NCBI GenBank assembly: GCA_026874595.1
Contig: CM049310.1
Location: 37,463,558 to 37,527,557 of the forward strand
Direction: 5' to 3'
Origin: Sipunculus nudus
Lineage: Eukaryota > Annelida > Sipuncula > Golfingiida > Sipunculidae
DNA length: 64,000 nt
The position numbers and the translations under genes were made by a program. Below, piece by piece: positions 1 through 10,150 of this stretch. Position 1 is the first letter of the stretch. Each line of letters opens with the position of its first letter. The notes beneath the pieces are model-generated. The model was not told the DNA's origin. It saw only the letters and a list, made by a program, of their open reading frames with translations, and did not search any database.

Positions 1-128
1 TTTGTACAGCATTAAATGAGACATCGAGTACAGCCCTCCTTTCCTTACACGAAATGCTTGTAGAGTATATGGAATACCTGGACATGTGGCTACACTGTCC
101 TTTCATTTGGACAAACAATAAGACATAC

Positions 129-298
129 GTGTAATTTTATCAGCTGCTCGCTGCTGATAGAACACGTGTAGTTGATTCTATTATCCTCCGGCAGCTCATC
201 AATAGCGTGTAAAATAAAGCAGTCGTAGCGGCCCCTGGCGGTAATCTCTATAACCCGGCATTGTAAAGCAGGCCTTTGTTGAACATTTCCCTCTTCAT
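129..298 (-). pseudogene. GT7 copy A exon 3 (DxD exon), decayed
   Basis: It is homologous to the 188-base E3 of the other copies but only about 170 bases long. It begins after ACG where intact copies have the acceptor AG. MFNKGLLYNAG is readable, then one base is missing after GCCGGGTT, giving TAG. The motif HAIDELPED follows in the shifted frame, with Ala for the first Asp. The segment after YTC is shortened by about 14-18 bases. The donor AC|GTATGT at 127-128 is kept. Confidence 0.85.
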
Positions 299-538
299 CG
301 TAAACACAGAAAGTTACGACAAATACTTTTATTATGATCGTTATCGGGTAATCACTTTTCTCCTAAAAGTTTCAATTCATTGTTTATTTAAAATACAAGT
401 ATATTTGGAGATATAAAATGAAAGATAATTAACTCAGTTTGTCGTACAGCTTGTTTATAGCTTGTTAAGAGTGTACGTATAACATACTGTTGTACCGTCG
501 TTCTCTACGAGTAAAACTATTTATGAGCCACAACCAAC

Positions 539-768
539 CTGTTCTATAAGAAATATTGTGTAGTCAAACTTCCGTCGCTGTAGAAAAGGATGCATATGGT
601 TTAAGAAGATCCCGAGGTTTCGTTCCCGATCGCGGTCAGTTACCAAAATAACCACACGTTGGTGGGCCTTGAAGTTAGGCGATCGCCATCGCCCACCATT
701 AATGTCAGGCAACTTGTCCTGTAGGTTTTTCAGGTTAAAATCCTGCTCAATCACTTTTATCAAACCAC
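539..768 (-). CDS. GT7 copy A exon 2 (start of catalytic domain)
   Basis: This is a 230-base exon between acceptor TTTCCAG and donor CAG|GTTGGT, open throughout. It enters in phase 1 and leaves in phase 0. It encodes the stem-to-catalytic transition, with INGGRWRSP, then RVVILVTDRDRERNLG, and ends at the conserved DYTIFLIEQ. Where other copies have Asn/Arg-Cys after the W-x-x-P this copy has Asn-Phe, so a conserved Cys is lost. It differs from copy D in having no extra base in the AAAAAC run. Confidence 0.85.
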
Positions 769-1604
769 CTGGAAAGAGTCAACATAATATGTATTTAAAA
801 TATTATTCATATAAAACATATGTCTCTAACCTGTCCCAAAATGATTGTGAATGCTTGGGTGTTCTTTTCTCCAAAGAGGGTTCATATTTATATTTAATCG
901 TAAACTAGGTTCATTTGCTGTTTGTTAAGCCTTACCATTTATGTTTATTTTGTTTCAGCAAAAATTGTCTCCATATGTTAATTCATTCGTATGTTTATTT
1001 TTTTTTCAAAAGACGCTGACAATAATCATTATCGCTTCAATGAAAAGTGAATATTATTGTTCTCTTGTATGGGATATAGTTTAACATTATTGTTGTGTCT
1101 AACAAATAATGGTGCAAATCGTTGTAGAAAATAATTTCTAAACATAACATTATTTTAAGTAAAGATGTAAATGATACGGTAAATATTCGAAAGGTTACAA
1201 CAGTATGATATATGAAATAAATGAAATGCTATTCTTATCTTTGCTTCATCTTTACAGTAATGTTTCATTCGCTTTACAATTTAGTTAATCTGTAAAATGA
1301 ATTTGTTAAGAGCATGAATTTTTCGTAATATTATACACGCACAAAAACACGTACCAGTACCTTTAAATATTATTTTCAGATAACAAGTAAAAATAATTTA
1401 GATATATAATCATTTCATAGTTTTACCTGTTTTAACACGTTTTTACAATGGTCATGCGTAAATATATAATGACCACAACAGTTTTTATAAATCATCATGT
1501 TCCGTTTAGTTCAATATTCAAACATAATCATGCAGTTACCTCATTGTCCTTGTACACATTTTGGTCTTTAATTTCATAGATAAGACACTGTAGGTCTATC
1601 TATT

Positions 1605-1640
1605 GCTATTATTATTACTATTATTATTACTATTATCATT
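1605..1640. repeat. Imperfect (TTA)n microsatellite
   Basis: Short ATT/TTA trinucleotide run. The equivalent position in copy B (21691-21739) has CTAT units followed by TTA units, so the tract predates the duplication but has diverged. Confidence 0.9.
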
Positions 1641-1642
1641 GC

Positions 1643-1990
1643 CGTATTTCCTTGAACAGACACCGGGCCTTGAATAGACAACTGCATTATCAATAGCCGG
1701 GGCAAAACAATTTCTCCTACAAATAAACGCAGGCGTTAAAAAGATACTAGTCTTGTTAAAAGGCAAGGTGTCAGAGTAGTTTCCATGTTGACGCCAGATG
1801 TCTTTTTCCGTCACCATAATATGTGCATTTACCGGTCAAATTGACAGGAGATTGTGGTTTAAATTTCTGTTTGTGTGCGTCTTGATTCTGATATTATCTT
1901 AAAATCAGTCTTTTTTACAAGCATGCCTATTTTTTCAATAAGGGACCCAAAATATTCCCGTTTCATCCGTTTTGACTAAAGCAGGACTCC
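1643..1990. repeat. Left-end-like block of a TIR element (copy A)
   Basis: It begins with GTATTTCCTTGAACAGACAC and contains repeated GCC-GGG/TTAAAA-GACGCC motifs. The same block is at 21740-22080 (copy B) and at 48757-49100 (copy D). In copy D it forms the left part of a longer element with an inverted right end near 49955. In A and B the right part is absent. Confidence 0.6.
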
Positions 1991-2260
1991 GATCCTAGTA
2001 AACGCTACACAAATACAGTGTCAGTAATAAGGCTGTACGTGCGATAATATCGATATAGAAACAAATAAGCCCCAAGCTACTCTTACATCATGGGAAAGGT
2101 AACCCTAAAGGCTTGTTCCTAATTGAACGCAAGAATTTTGGAATCGAACGTCCCTTGCGAATTTTTGTGTTTTGAGGCCGTAGAGGTAGAGGAAGTTTAA
2201 GCATCATTTGCATATTCCGTATCGCTATACAGTTTTCAATATCGATATTTTTCAAGGGGT

Positions 2261-2274
2261 GGGGGGGGGGGGGG
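2261..2274 (+). repeat. Poly-G tract (14 bases)
   Basis: Run of 14 G flanked by TTCAAGGGGT and TCCCC, just left of the retroelement relic. Nothing else was recognised. Confidence 0.9.
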
Positions 2275-2539
2275 TCCCCAGGTGGAAGTCAACATGATTC
2301 ACATTTGAACCAGTAGTGGTCATACAAGGTGGCCAAGACATTAACACTTCCTAAGGCCAACCCAAATCACACGCTATGAGCCTACCAAATACAAGTGTCG
2401 AACTGTCCGAATAAACAGGAAAAGTCAGTAACTCCAACCAGGACGATATTTGGACCGCGGCACGCCCAGATGAAGAAATTATTGTTGCAACACCATGTGG
2501 ACCTATCGTGGCAGGTTCTGGTTCAGACCTCAAAGCTAC

Positions 2540-3245
2540 AGGGGCTTAAGGCTCATTGTCCCCATAACCATTAAAAAAAAAACGCATGCAGTAGTCGACA
2601 GTGCCGCCCAAGTAACAATAGCAAATATAAGCCTACTAAAAGACCTAGTCAGCTCCTCTTCAAAGTGGCAACCCTGAGAGGGATTAGAAAAAAAAGGACT
2701 CAACGATCCCGGCCTATAGAGTCGAAGGTGTTGAAATTGGCATCGGACAGTCAAAATAAAGCTGGGATGTCTATGCGGCCGACATTTGTGATTCAATACT
2801 ATTGGAACTCGACTTTCTAGCAGCTCAGCAGAGCAAGATTGACCTGGAAACCAACAGTTTCATCTTTCCTAACGAAACTGTATTTGCCACTTTGAAACGG
2901 ACCTCGTCCGGCAAAACATGTCGCATTTATGACGTTGCATCCTGTGGTCATGCACGGATATCACCGATGTCACTCTCCTCTTTTTGGATAGGGATTGTTG
3001 ACTCGAGTGGGGACTTTGAGTATGTGGTGGAGCTCCCGAACAGCCTGAAGGTCCTGATGCCTGCAAGTGCTGTGATCAAGGACCAAGGATGGATTCACGT
3101 ACTAAGAGACAACAAAAATTCAGTGTACAAAAAGTTACAACCCCCCCTAAAAGCAGCCGTGGATGCTGAAGAGATTCTTGGCAGTGTCATATTATACCTC
3201 CCAACTCTCCGAGAGCTGGAGGGTCCGAACTTCAGAAGTTTTTGA
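2540..3245 (+). pseudogene. Retroelement aspartic protease-like fragment
   Basis: The frame covering 2540-2675 gives the sequence around VVDSAAQVTI, matching the D-S/T-G-A active-site loop of retroelement proteases but with Ala for the usual Gly. After a stop and a frame change, the segment around 2765-2820 reads DVYAADICDS then LLELDFL, which resembles the conserved D-x-(I/L)-LG-x-DFL region late in the domain. The Gly there is also changed, to Glu. The open stretch 2802-3245 continues into an unrecognised linker. Loss of both Gly positions and the interrupting stops indicate an inactive remnant. Confidence 0.5.
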
Positions 3246-3616
3246 CCCTGGAGGTGAACCCTTACAAATTCAAGAGAGCACCGACCATCACACCACAATG
3301 AGCTGCATTTGTCCTGTAGTCAGATTGAAGGCATGTTACGCAGTCAGATGCTTCCTGTGTTTCTGAATTGTAAAAGAATGAACCCTGAGGAACATGTTCA
3401 AGTCTTTGGTTAATTGCAGTGGACGAGGTTCGGACTAGATGTGATCGAAGATGTGCCCATTCCAGCATGGGTATCTTCGGTCTTTAAACCCAATCCTTAT
3501 GCTCTGTCGGCTAAGCCAGAGAGTGCAACCTGGGGCCTTGGGGGCTGAGTTATCCTCATATTCAGTATCAGACTCTAGAACCGAGGCCCCACATACTCAG
3601 TATTAGGTTCAGAGGT

Positions 3617-3920
3617 CTTGGCTTCGTCAGTTTCACTGGAGGGCCAAGGCTTAGTTCAAACATCAGTGAGTGTAGGCAGGATAGGTCAAACTCATCAGAT
3701 TCAGAAACCTTGGCTCAGTCGGTTTCACTGGAGGGCCAAGGCCAGAGTTCAAACATCAGTGAGTGTAGGCAGAGTTGGTCATACTCATTATATTCAGAGA
3801 CCTATGCTCAGTCGGTTTCACTGGAATACCAAGGCCTAAGTTCAAACAATAGTGAGTGTATGCAGGGTAGGTTATACACATTTGCAGATTCGGAGAATAT
3901 GGTTCAACCGGGAACACCGG
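3617..3920 (+). repeat. Minisatellite, about 93-bp unit, about 3 copies plus a degenerate one
   Basis: Units begin near 3617, 3709, 3802 and (degenerate) 3897, giving spacings of about 92, 93 and 95 bases. Each contains GGTTTCACTGGA (or a close form) followed by CCAAGGC. A 93-base period equals 31 codons and translates to similar peptides (SVSLEGQG..., S-x-SEC-x-Q), so it may derive from a coding repeat inside the retroelement. One unit is out of frame with the next. Confidence 0.8.
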
Positions 3921-4329
3921 AGGACCAATGTGTATCCTTTGCTGCTGGCAGGCGTAAGCAGAACAGCCAACCTTCTTCGTCATACCCGGAAACCTTAGTT
4001 TAGTCAGCCTCACCAGATCACCCACACTCTGATTCCAAAAGCGAGGCACATGATCAGGGTAATGGTCCATTGGGGGCAACAGGAGCTCTGCACTCTAATG
4101 AATCGAGCTCAGATGAAGTGGGACGGGATTTCCACAACACTACCTCGGACCAGCAAGCAGCTCAATAACGTTTCCTTAAGCGCATGCTCGGTAGCGCCGA
4201 CTTTAGCAACAAAGTCCTTATCCTACACTCCCTTGACCACGGTGACACAGAAGCCGCAATACAGGACGTAGGTTGCTACGAGACAATAACCTCCAGTACA
4301 AAACATCACCGACACTGCTTTGTTGGAGA

Positions 4330-4480
4330 TATTGCCAAAGAATCAACATGGACAGAGGCGCTGCCCAATCTATTCTTCGGGGTCACCAAATTGTGCCTTA
4401 CGACCGAGCATGTCAGACGGCCAGTAGAGGCATTACCAACACACAGGCTCATCCCTGAGTCCGATTGTCCCGATGTGTAA
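4330..4480 (+). pseudogene. Retroelement integrase C-terminal-like fragment
   Basis: The open stretch reads STWTEALPNLFFGVTKLCL followed about 20 residues later by RLIPESD. The W-x-EALP-x-(I/L)-x-G pattern is typical of the region just after the DDE core of Ty3/gypsy integrases. No DDE catalytic residues were found upstream, so only the tail survives. The frame closes with TAA near 4480. Confidence 0.45.
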
Positions 4481-7400
4481 AAAAAATCGGTGGGACCTAA
4501 TGTCCTTAGCTTATTAATTAAGCAAAGTAAGGCAGCGCCCCATTCTGGCGCTTCTTCATAAGCTCAACCGTATTGCTGTACAGCTCTACGGTTCTTTCTA
4601 CCTTCTGTTAGAGCCAGTTCCTCTCCCGGGCCCAAGAGCTAAGGTTACTCATCTCGATTCGGTCCGCATAGCAGAGGAATCGAGTTTATTTTTCTGTTTC
4701 TTTCAGGTAACGGCTTTTCTTTATCTTTTTCATGTTAAGATCTGGAACTGATCGACTAAGTACCCTAATTGGAGTTTTTAGGCATGTAAGTGGCATTACT
4801 GCTTGTTTGAGTGCTTTAATGTATAACTTTTTGTATAGGTCCCCTCCGAATCCAATTTTTTTTAGAAGGGGGAATGCAGTAGGATTGCCCGACACCGGAG
4901 ATGGACCTCCAGGTTTTGACCTGATAGGCGTGAGACTTCCGGAAGACGATAAGTCAGAGACCAAAGATCAGAACGTTTGAAATAGCACGGTCATCAAGGA
5001 GCTAATTTGGACACGTTTTCCAGCTGTTTTCAGCTGACACCCATAAACAGTATTAGCTCACAATTGTATGAACGGTATATATATATGCCATTATTATTGT
5101 CTGATATGGAATATATCATATTTATGTAATTTGCATAATTATACTATGTTTAATTTTTGCGTTCACAATATCATAAACATATTGTATGTTTTATCATTTT
5201 ATGTATATTTTGTCTTATTGTAGAATGACAGGGCCCTTTGTATGTAACCGTGGTTACCCTGTATACATATTTTGAATATATAAATAAATCAGCACAGTTA
5301 AAAATATCATTAAAGAAAAACCACAGCTAACTGTTTTGCCACCCTTATTATACAATTTAAAATATTGGACTGGGGGATGGGGGTGCGGGTGAGTGTGCTG
5401 ATTGCTCATAAAATATTTATTCCTGACGCAAGTGTATGGAAGCAGAAACAAGTGTTGTGCACATGGCCCACTCACGAGAAAGCCAATTTCAATAAACCAA
5501 CTGTTGTGAAAATTCAGAACTAACTGCGAAATTATCTTCAGAGTACCAGCGTGGACCCTGACACGGTAGCAAGCCGCTACACGGGTCCCGCGTTATCGCT
5601 TCAGACAGGTGTCTTATTATGTGGTTTAACCTCTCTGCTCTCGTACCCGCTTAATCACTGATATGCTCGACCCGAGATCTGACAGGAAGTATGATTAACG
5701 GTACTTGGACGAAACAAATCTCGGTAGAAAAAAAACATAAAGGAGTCTGAAACCAATTCGACGCGTTGGCAGACATTAAAATCACCACGTGAAGCTATTG
5801 TTTTTGTGGAAGCGGTAGCGACACAGAATCTTCTGCGCATGCGCAACGACCGCGTCATTGTATTTATGCCAAACTAAATAAATATGCACGAGCATGTAAA
5901 AGGTTCATTTCATTACGTTACACACATTTGTACGTGTTTTAGAAACAGAACTACTCGTAAATATGATAATTCAGTCTCCATTTTACTATATATCAGACCA
6001 ACGTATAGCGTTCAAGGTCATTGAGCACATGTAAAACCGGCTTCAATTGACATCAGTCGATCAGGTAAAATCATGTAAACACTCTAAAATATAACCAGCT
6101 AAAACAAAGATGGCTACTCATGCAGGGACTTCATATCGGCAGATCATTGTGAAGAGACATAAATTGCGGATTTATTGTAACATTCATAATTGCCATTTAT
6201 GGTTGTCACTTCCATATGTAGATATAGAAAATTATTGGTAAAATATAAATTTTAAAGAGAATTTACTAAAAAAAAGGTGGACAGCAGGTGGTGAAGCGGA
6301 CTCTTAATTATTCAACTTTCTCTTGTAATAATAAGCGATAAACATGATAACAAACAGTTTATGTGGACATAATGAATAATTAGAATAAAATTGTCTAAGA
6401 CAAAATAGAATAACCTTTGATATTTTCATATCGGTCATAAGAAGATAAGGAGTGACAATGGCGTACCACCTCTATGTCCGCGTTTAACTAACTGATTACG
6501 TAAATACTGTGTTATCACCTGACCCAATCAAAGGCACTTCCCGCATTTGCCTTGTTCCGGTGATTTGCAAATGTTACACTAGAATAACCTTAAAACAGTT
6601 TAATGTACATTAACATTATTTTTTAATTACATATTTGGCATATGCTTTAATATTACCCTGGTCTCTAAACTTCTCTAAACACATAATAGTAAGAACCGAT
6701 TTACTTAACTCATTTTTCAGAAAATCGTTTTGACAAGATCACCTTTCTGTGAATTGTACAGCTGAACTGGTTCCTTGGAATTTTCCAGCTTACATGGAGC
6801 TTAACACATGTAGATGTGTCATTAGGTACAACTGAACAGTCCTCAGCCACATTGATAAATAACATATGTCAATTTTGATGCCGCATAGCACACGAATAGG
6901 TGATCGAGATGTTTAATAACAACCAAGTGGTTGGGGTCGCAAATATGCTGAAAACTCTTTACAATCTAGTTGTTGTTAATATTCTTAAACACAAAATATA
7001 AAAAGGCGAAAAAAACATGCAGTTAATCTATAAATAACCAAAGGGATCATATTATTTAATCATTTGAGCATTTCATGTTCTATTCTATTCCATAGTCTAT
7101 TCACTCTAACCTGGAACGTGGATGAAGTGCAAGTAGTCCCTATATGTTGTGATCAGGCTGAAAGTAGCCACTTTGGCTGTGACAGATTACACATCATTAT
7201 TTGTGAGTACACACAGCATAGTGCTAACAAAAAGCAATATCTCATATTAATTTATACATACCTGCCTGTGGAAGTAAGTGATTCTGGTTATCAGATATGA
7301 ATAATAACTTTTTGTCATTATATCTCTAATGAAAGAAATAATCTGGGCAGTTTTACCATGTGTTCTGTGCCCTAGGGGACCATCTCTAATAGGCGGTAGT

Positions 7401-7517
7401 TTTACCATGTGCATCCTTTGCAATTTATGAACTGTTCTATCATTCTGTCTATGTATCTATCCTTCTATCTACTTATTTTCTACCTACTTGTATATCCATC
7501 TCTACTGATCTTTGATT

Positions 7518-7520
<3 letters not shown>
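4481..7520. other. About 3 kb with no recognisable gene
   Basis: AT-rich sequence. The first 500 bases (to 4980, with an open stretch at 4732-4980 rich in Pro, Gly and Asp) may still belong to the retroelement, but nothing in it is recognisable. From 4980 to 7520 only short chance reading frames are seen on either strand. Confidence 0.6.
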
Positions 7521-7572
<52 letters not shown>

Positions 7573-7620
7573 CTATATATATATGTGTGTGTATATATAT
7601 ATGTGTATTTATATATATAT
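7521..7620. repeat. Compound microsatellite (CT)n-(TA)n with TG interruptions
   Basis: About 17 CT units run into TA repeats interrupted by TGTGTG. This type recurs at 35.6 and 40.45 kb. Confidence 0.95.
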
Positions 7621-7825
7621 GTAATGACAGTAATTAAAGATTCATAATAATGGAAGAAAAATGCAAAATTTCAATCACGAATGCTGACAATTATCGTGTC
7701 TACTTCATCATTGCATTTATCCACTAACATTAAAAAAAAAATTCATATGTTAATCTCAGCGTCTATAAATACCTGTATCACTGGTACACTTGTGTCACAG
7801 TCACTGGTATTGATTTCTTATTAGA

Positions 7826-9025
7826 TTAAGATGTATTTTGTGACCATATAAGTTCAATCGGGTTCAGTTCACAGTGATATGGTGGTAAACGTACAACAGT
7901 GTGACCACGTTCCTCTGCCCAAGTGTCATTTGTATTCACAAAGGTTGGCTTGGCTTTCTTTACACGTTCATACAATTCTGGCTTCAGCATGTCATTGGAC
8001 CAGTGAATTTTGTGATTTGTGAGCCAAGCACGCATATCATCTTTCCTGGTATTACTAGTGGGAGCTTTGTCTAATATCACACTGTGATATGGATAATTGT
8101 CCGTAACAATGACAGACTTAGGAGGAAGGTTTGGATCCAACTTTTTCATGAACCATGACTCAAAGTGGGGAGCATCCATTTCCTCATGGTAGTCAGCAGT
8201 TCCTTTCTTGGCTTGAATGTCCACAAAGCATAATCCTAACAAATCCTAATTCTCTCCCATCATGGGAAATGATTAACCTTCCACCCTTGCCACTTAGCTG
8301 GTGTAATCCTAGTGACAAGTTGTCTTGCTGAGCCTTCCAAGGATTTTTGTGTACCTTTGTATCTTGCCACATACGACCAACAGAATGATAGGCATTCAAC
8401 CAAGTCTCATCCAGGTAGACAATAGTACCTACAGATGGATGTTTACGCAACATTCTTATCTGACTAAGATACCTGAGTTTTTGTGCAAGGATATCTGGCT
8501 TCTCATACACAAATATCCGTCCATTTCTTTTCCATAAAATTGTCCGCCTATACGGGAATCCACAGTCAGCTTGTTGGATGGAATTAAACAGTTTATACAA
8601 GGTTGGAACCTCATCACGATGGAAGAACTGATGCACATTTCTTCTGATCACACTAAGTGTAAACTCATCAATCTGTTAAAATTGGGCTTTCCTGTTGGAT
8701 ATTTTTTTTACCTGGGTGCATAACTGATCTTTTCTGTTCCTTCGAACTTTACTTCTGACACTGTGGGTTCACCAACATATGTAGCTTCTGCAGTTCTTTC
8801 CCTAACTTTCTTCACAGATATTGCAGGGTGGCCGATCTGCTTTTCTCTTTCAAAATACTGATTTACATTCAGTATAATGCCTCTTGCCTGGCTGGTTAAA
8901 CACGTTCCTTGAAACTTTTTCACTGAGCTTTTTCTGTCTTCTGGTTTCTTTGTCTTACTTGTTGGTGGTGATGACATTGTGTGCATAAGAGAAGTGTAAA
9001 TATAAGGTCTGATCAGTACAACCAT
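7826..9025 (-). pseudogene. Tc1/mariner-superfamily (DDE_3-type) transposase pseudogene
   Basis: Minus-strand pieces make up a near full-length transposase. The N-terminal part (9025-8711) has a helix-turn-helix-like segment with ERTAEATYVGEPTVSEVKFE. The middle part (about 8672-8240) has IRRNVHQFF and IVYLDETWLN, the first catalytic Asp. The C-terminal part (8242-7826) has VIVTDNYPYH, the second Asp, and RLPPYHCELNPIELIW, the catalytic Glu. Lesions are a TAA at 8708-8710, a one-base frame change near 8673, and another frame change near 8235-8245 between GFV and DIQAKKG. A 39-base GT-AG intron at 8673-8711 was considered, but its phase does not fit. No terminal inverted repeats or target-site duplication were identified. 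It lies in the long intron of copy A. Confidence 0.85.
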
Positions 9026-9857
9026 TCAAACTGACTTAATTTCAGGTTTGACCCTCTTGAGTGTAAAAAGATACATGATATATCTACAGAAAATATCAGT
9101 CCAGTGCTGAAGGAACTGCTTTCTTTAGGCACCGTTTAAAAGTTTTCATTTTCATACATATTCTTAATTTTGTTGTTAAATGAAACATGCCTATGTTCTG
9201 TTGAGAACAATAAAGACAATAAATGGACTGTTTTGAGATGGTCCTCATTTGCTGAAGCACAAAGCACATGCAGATACCATAGGTCAGTTTACCCCCGTGC
9301 ACCTCAGTGACAAGAGCATTAATCATATAGATATAGAGATATACAATGGAAGATACGGCAAAAGAGCAGAAATCACTAATTTTTTTCAGTTGGTATTTGT
9401 AGATTATGTTACATTTGAAATAAATATAAACGATGAACCTCAAATGTGAATGCAGAAATACATTTAAACTAAGACAAAAGAAATGGACTTAGTTTTGTCC
9501 TTGAGTGGATACATTTGACCAGCGGTGATGCGTGTCTGGGAGGACAGGTAATTAAGCTCCCCCCTTGGGTTAACAGATCTGATAAAAGGACCGCATCGCA
9601 TGGGTGAAAATGGTTGAAATCAAATCGCCGTGCCTAAGCTGAATAGAGTATAGATATAGAATGTTTATATTCATTACTCTAGAAATGAGGAATTTGGTAG
9701 CTTCCGGAAGACCCTTACTGTATGTTGAGACGCCATGTTTCCCTGCTGTGTGAAGATGAATAATTTTTGATATCGCAAAATAATATTTAAAAATGATTTT
9801 TTCTCAGTTTCGTTCATTTTATGTTATGCCTTCGATATATATTTCAGGAATAAAAAT

Positions 9858-9860
<3 letters not shown>
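9026..9860. other. Flank of the transposase pseudogene; no gene seen
   Basis: No convincing coding sequence. From about 9640 the sequence becomes paralogous to 33.92-34.18 kb, for example around TAGCTTCCGGAAGACCC at 9699 against TAGCTTCCGCAAGCCCC at 33980. This is the block that carries the alpha first exon. Confidence 0.6.

Positions 9861-9897
<37 letters not shown>
9861..9897. repeat. (TA)n microsatellite
   Basis: Uninterrupted AT dinucleotide run just downstream (minus-strand sense) of the alpha first-exon remnant of copy A. Confidence 0.95.
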
Positions 9898-9899
<2 letters not shown>

Positions 9900-9944
9900 A
9901 ATGACAAATATAAACCAACAGACTACGACCAACATGTTACCTAC

Positions 9945-10121
9945 CTTTCGGAGACTCGCAAAGCTTGTGAAATTCAGAAGTATCATGCTTGTCGTGTAGA
10001 TTTTTTTTTGTGGACAAATCATAAAAAATCAGAGATGTATATCTTTGAATATTATTACAGTTAGTATCATCCCCTCAATTGCGGTGAAGGCTAGGATGTG
10101 GCTTGTAATTTGTTTCCTTAT
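9945..10121 (-). pseudogene. GT7 first exon, class alpha, copy A (broken)
   Basis: It aligns with the intact alpha exon at 34189-34351. The start codon is ATA instead of ATG (10119-10121). An in-frame TGA follows ATACATC, and about 14 extra bases lie in the middle. The donor AAAG|GTAGGTAAC at 9943-9944 is preserved. The membrane-anchor codons are still recognisable. Confidence 0.75.
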
Positions 10122-10150
10122 TCTGTTTTTAGTCAATGCAAAAAAATGAA

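Larger units (their letters stand above)
769..2260. other. Intronic/flanking sequence of copy A, paralogous to 21.0-22.1 kb
   Basis: No coding exon was seen. Much of this stretch aligns by eye with the sequence upstream of E2 in copy B (21.0-22.1 kb), and in part with copies D and E. An example is the stretch around ATATTCGAAAGG near 1185, 21280 and 60020. It is AT-rich and includes a TTA microsatellite and a transposon-end-like block, both listed separately. Confidence 0.7.
2440..4480 (+). mobile_element. Degraded Ty3/gypsy-like retroelement relic (protease to integrase scraps)
   Basis: The plus strand holds pieces of a pol polyprotein in shifting frames: an aspartic-protease-like region (about 2540-3110), a linker leading towards where reverse transcriptase should start (to about 3450), and an integrase-C-terminal-like fragment (about 4330-4480). 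Reverse transcriptase and RNase H are missing. No pair of long terminal repeats was found. Several stops and frame changes interrupt the reading frame, so the element is dead. It sits in the long intron between E2 and the candidate first exons of copy A. A Metaviridae-type assignment is the best guess; another LTR group is possible. Confidence 0.55.

Noticed and set aside
2802-3245. Independent host gene of 147 residues
   Set aside because: Its start reads through the LELDFL end of the retroelement protease region, so it is part of the pol relic, and its first codon is TTG.
5520-5660. Possible tRNA-like sequence
   Set aside because: CG-richer short stretch with some pairing, but no cloverleaf with conserved TTC and acceptor arms could be drawn.
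8673-8711. A 39-base GT-AG intron in the transposase
   Set aside because: The upstream piece ends with two bases of a codon and the downstream frame begins on a codon boundary, so splicing would not keep frame. A stop plus a frameshift in a pseudogene explains it better.
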